Position numbers and translations under genes: made by a program. From Ancylostoma caninum (taxonomy: Eukaryota > Nematoda > Chromadorea > Rhabditida > Ancylostomatidae): 64,000 nucleotides of DNA. The number at the start of each line of letters is the position of its first letter. Positions within the stretch are counted from its first letter, which is position 1. This document shows, piece by piece, positions 61,559 to 64,000 of the stretch. A model generated the notes under the pieces. It was not told the origin of the DNA. It made no database searches and saw only the letters and a program-made list of their open reading frames with translations. The stretch spans positions 410,001 to 474,000 of the forward strand of contig JBAJFG010000047.1 of assembly GCA_037903475.1 (NCBI GenBank). Reading direction: 5' to 3'.

Positions 61559-61921
61559 TGCTGCTACAAAAACGAGTTGAAGTGGCTCAAAAGCTAGGGC
61601 CCAGAATGAAAACGTGGGATGTTTCCAAAGCTTTGCTTTGAAAAAAATCTAGATCTCGCAAATCCGTTAGGTTACACGAAAACTGGACGTTATGTGTTGT
61701 GTTAATTCATCACTTCATTATAGCACAGCTCTGAGAATGTTAGCTCAAAAATAACACCACTGTTTCCACTGTTTGAATTGCATTATCCCGCTGATCATAG
61801 AAGGATGCAGACTACAACGGGAGTTCTGGGGATCAAATCTTGTAAGGTGACTAGAAAGAAACACGATAACAGTAAGCCAGGAATACAACCCTGTATAACT
61901 TGGATTGATGCAGGAACCTAC

Positions 61922-63404
61922 CAAGCGCTATAATTGTGGGCATTCCACCATCTTCAGGGAAAACGAACACATCATTGACCGAATACTGAAACATTCGTAA
62001 AACGTGGCGAAGCACAACACAAATCGCAAAATATTGAGGATTGATCAACAACTCACCAATGCATATAGCGGCCCGGGCAAATCGCGAGGGTGCAGTTTCT
62101 GCGGCCAAATGTGTGGTCGTCGGGATACTGCTGTCGTGATTAGCCGATCCACAGAGGACTGCACCGAACTGGCCAGTTCCAATTCATCAACACCAACCAA
62201 TGCGGGCAACAGCTCCAGTAGTTCAGCTATGATTGAATTTTAATGAACTTGAAGAGATTCCAAGGAACAATCTTTAGGCTTTACCAATGACGTCGTTAAT
62301 CCACTTATAGTGTGCAGCAATAGCGAGTAACAGAGCCGAATCCTCGTATTCACCACCTTCTTTCAGGGACGACTTCTTCCGTTCGATCTGACACATATAT
62401 CAGTTCACTTTTCCTCACTCTAACAGAAACTCAACAATGTTCCTCAGAAATATAATGCTACCCCCAACGAGATATGGGTAACAGGATGAGGTGGAGAAGC
62501 AAAATGAAATCTGTCCGCTTGAGACTTTGCGTGACAAAATGCAGCAGTTTGTATACCATTCTTGCTCTCGGGTCCTGAGAATTTCAGCAAGCAACTCTAA
62601 AGGCAACATTGTACCTTGGACTTGCTTTTGGGATTTTTATGTGAAGAGAGTCTCCAGAAGCTGCTGATCACAACGGTATATGTGATTCTGTGCTAGAAAC
62701 TGCGTTCCATGCGTGACGAGAAAAAGAATTCAAAAAGTAAAAGCGCTACATTATCGTATTGGCCCCGCCTACATGCTCACCAAAAATTGGGGCTTGAAAC
62801 GTGTTTTTCGACAGTTTTTCATGGAATCACATATACCGTTATGATCAGCAGCTACTGGATATTCTTTTCACGCGGAAATCTGGAAAATCTTTGAGAGTTG
62901 ATGCATTACCCTCTCAGCTTGAAATATGGAGTACCTTGCTAGACAACGCTTCAAACCAGATGGGTTTCATCTCGATATGTAAATGTGGCATCTTGCGCTT
63001 CCCATGTGAGTAGAACAAGTTCGAAGCCTCGCGCGAAGATATCTTTTCCCAAGCAGAAAATCCTCTCCAGCATCCTTGAAGGCATTTATAGTATTGAAAT
63101 CACCTGTTTCCTCTTCCGCACAGTAGCTGTGGTGCTAGCGCGGCTCACACCACTCTTGCTCGTCCTTCTGCTGACAACACTCATCGCGCTGCCAGCGTCT
63201 GAGAACACATCAATGTCCTAAAACATCTCAACTGGCAAATGTAATAGACAATATCCCCTTGAAATTTAATGAAATTTTAGAAATAGTCTTCATCCTCGAG
63301 TAATGTTCCTCACCTCAAGATCTTTGCCGCTTTCCACTCCCTCCTTGATTTTAGTGATGCGTTCCTCTTTTATAGAACGAACAACCTCTAATCGTCTGGC
63401 GTAC
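61922..63404 (-). CDS. elpc-1: ELP1 C-terminal exons (copy 2)
   Basis: Exons 63404-63314, 63217-63104, 62387-62285, 62226-62057 and 61985-61922 mirror copy 1 with the same splice sites. One coding change is visible in the first (AAA to AGA, Lys to Arg in RRLKVVRS). The next upstream exon would fall just beyond 64000, so whether this copy is complete cannot be judged here; it is the better candidate for the functional gene. Confidence 0.83.
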
Positions 63405-63552
63405 CTTAAAATAGCCAAAACTTCACCTATGGAATGCAGTTGAATTTACCATATTAACTACATTAATCACTAGAAGGATCTCGCGGAAACCAGAATTTGG
63501 AACAAAATAAAAGCTCGTGGTCTAGTGTGGTTAAGAAGCGAAAAACGCAGAT

Positions 63553-63812
63553 AGTGAGCGTCGATGGCGGTGCGTTTTTCGTGGGCACGGAAGCACGCAA
63601 CGCAGCCGCTCCGCTCGCGCTGAAATTGCCACCGCTGTTAAAAATTTCGTTTTTCTTGATAGTTTTCCATCATACTTGGCCTTAGCTATCATAAAAACTG
63701 ACCAGATATCAACAAAAACCGGTAGTGTTGTTGTGGTGAGAAATCCAGAACGAGCGGTGCGGCCGCGTGCTTCCCAGGTCTGCGAAAAACGCACCGCCAT
63801 CGATGCTCACTG
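63553..63812. mobile_element. Palindromic MITE in ELP1 intron (copy 2)
   Basis: Same as 26053-26312, in the intron upstream of exon 63314-63404. It predates the duplication. Confidence 0.65.
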
Positions 63813-64000
63813 TGGATATACAGGATGTTGTAGTTTTCGCGACATGTGTCGAGAAGTTCAACACCTCGAGAAATAACGTTACTCCTAAGCTTATTTCGGT
63901 GCATATCGATCGCGTGCGGTGCGTCGCTCGCGTTCTCACCGCTGCTGCTGGCTTACGATCGATATATACCAAAATTACTATGCCGCTACGCCAAAGCAAC

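Larger units (their letters stand above)
50278..64000. repeat. Duplicated block A' (copy of 10507-26500)
   Basis: Same content and orientation as block A. The offset drops from 39771 to 37841 (loss of the 1.9-kb tandem unit), rises to 38632 (hAT insertion, less the shorter Helitron copy) and falls to 37500 after the PLE. Base differences are concentrated in the first 4 kb. The copy continues past the window edge. Confidence 0.93.

Overview
The window looks like nuclear DNA of a parasitic nematode, probably a strongylid/hookworm-type genome (inference). The clues are short introns of 54-65 bases ending in TTTCAG-like acceptors, a BEL/Pao retroelement with a phlebovirus-like envelope gene, an RTE-type LINE, Helitron-like and MITE-type repeats, and a host gene split into small exons separated by repeat-filled introns. 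There is no bacterial gene organisation. Most of the sequence is repeats.

Layout. (1) 1-10506 is one BEL/Pao LTR retrotransposon on the minus strand: LTRs of about 410 bases, gag-protease, pol, an env-like gene and two overlapping 3' accessory frames. (2) 10507-26.5 kb (block A) carries a small secreted-protein gene, a repeat-built 1.9-kb tandem duplication with an RTE LINE remnant and a TIR element, a Helitron-like element, a broken Penelope-like element (PLE), and the 3' exons of ELP1. (3) 26.6-42.05 kb continues ELP1, the Elongator scaffold subunit, on the minus strand up to an exon at 42052; the N-terminal half of the protein is not in the window. (4) 32183-39661 (block B) lies inside a long ELP1 intron and is a pile of TIR, TTAA-type and Helitron-like elements with a possible three-exon small gene. 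(5) 42474-49952 (B') is a near-identical copy of B. (6) 50278-64000 (A') is a second copy of A running off the right edge. So the window reads BEL - A - X - B - Y - B' - A'.

The two copies differ informatively. A has the BEL insertion; A' has the empty site. A' has a 905-base hAT-type insertion with a perfect 8-base target duplication; A has the empty site. The PLE keeps different parts in each copy. The 1.9-kb tandem duplication is only in A. Divergence is uneven: about 2% in the first few kb of A, near zero over 17-21 kb, about 0.4% over 24-26.5 kb, and 0.1-0.2% between B and B'. This could be a real segmental duplication with gene conversion, or two haplotypes placed in tandem by the assembler.

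Host genes supported: ELP1 (partial, two copies); a small secreted cysteine-containing protein (two intact copies with a strong excess of amino-acid-changing differences) that sits head to head with a damaged paralog; and a weakly supported small gene in B/B'. Everything else I can recognise is mobile-element derived. Exon boundaries come from reading frames and splice consensus by eye; identities are counts by eye, not alignments.
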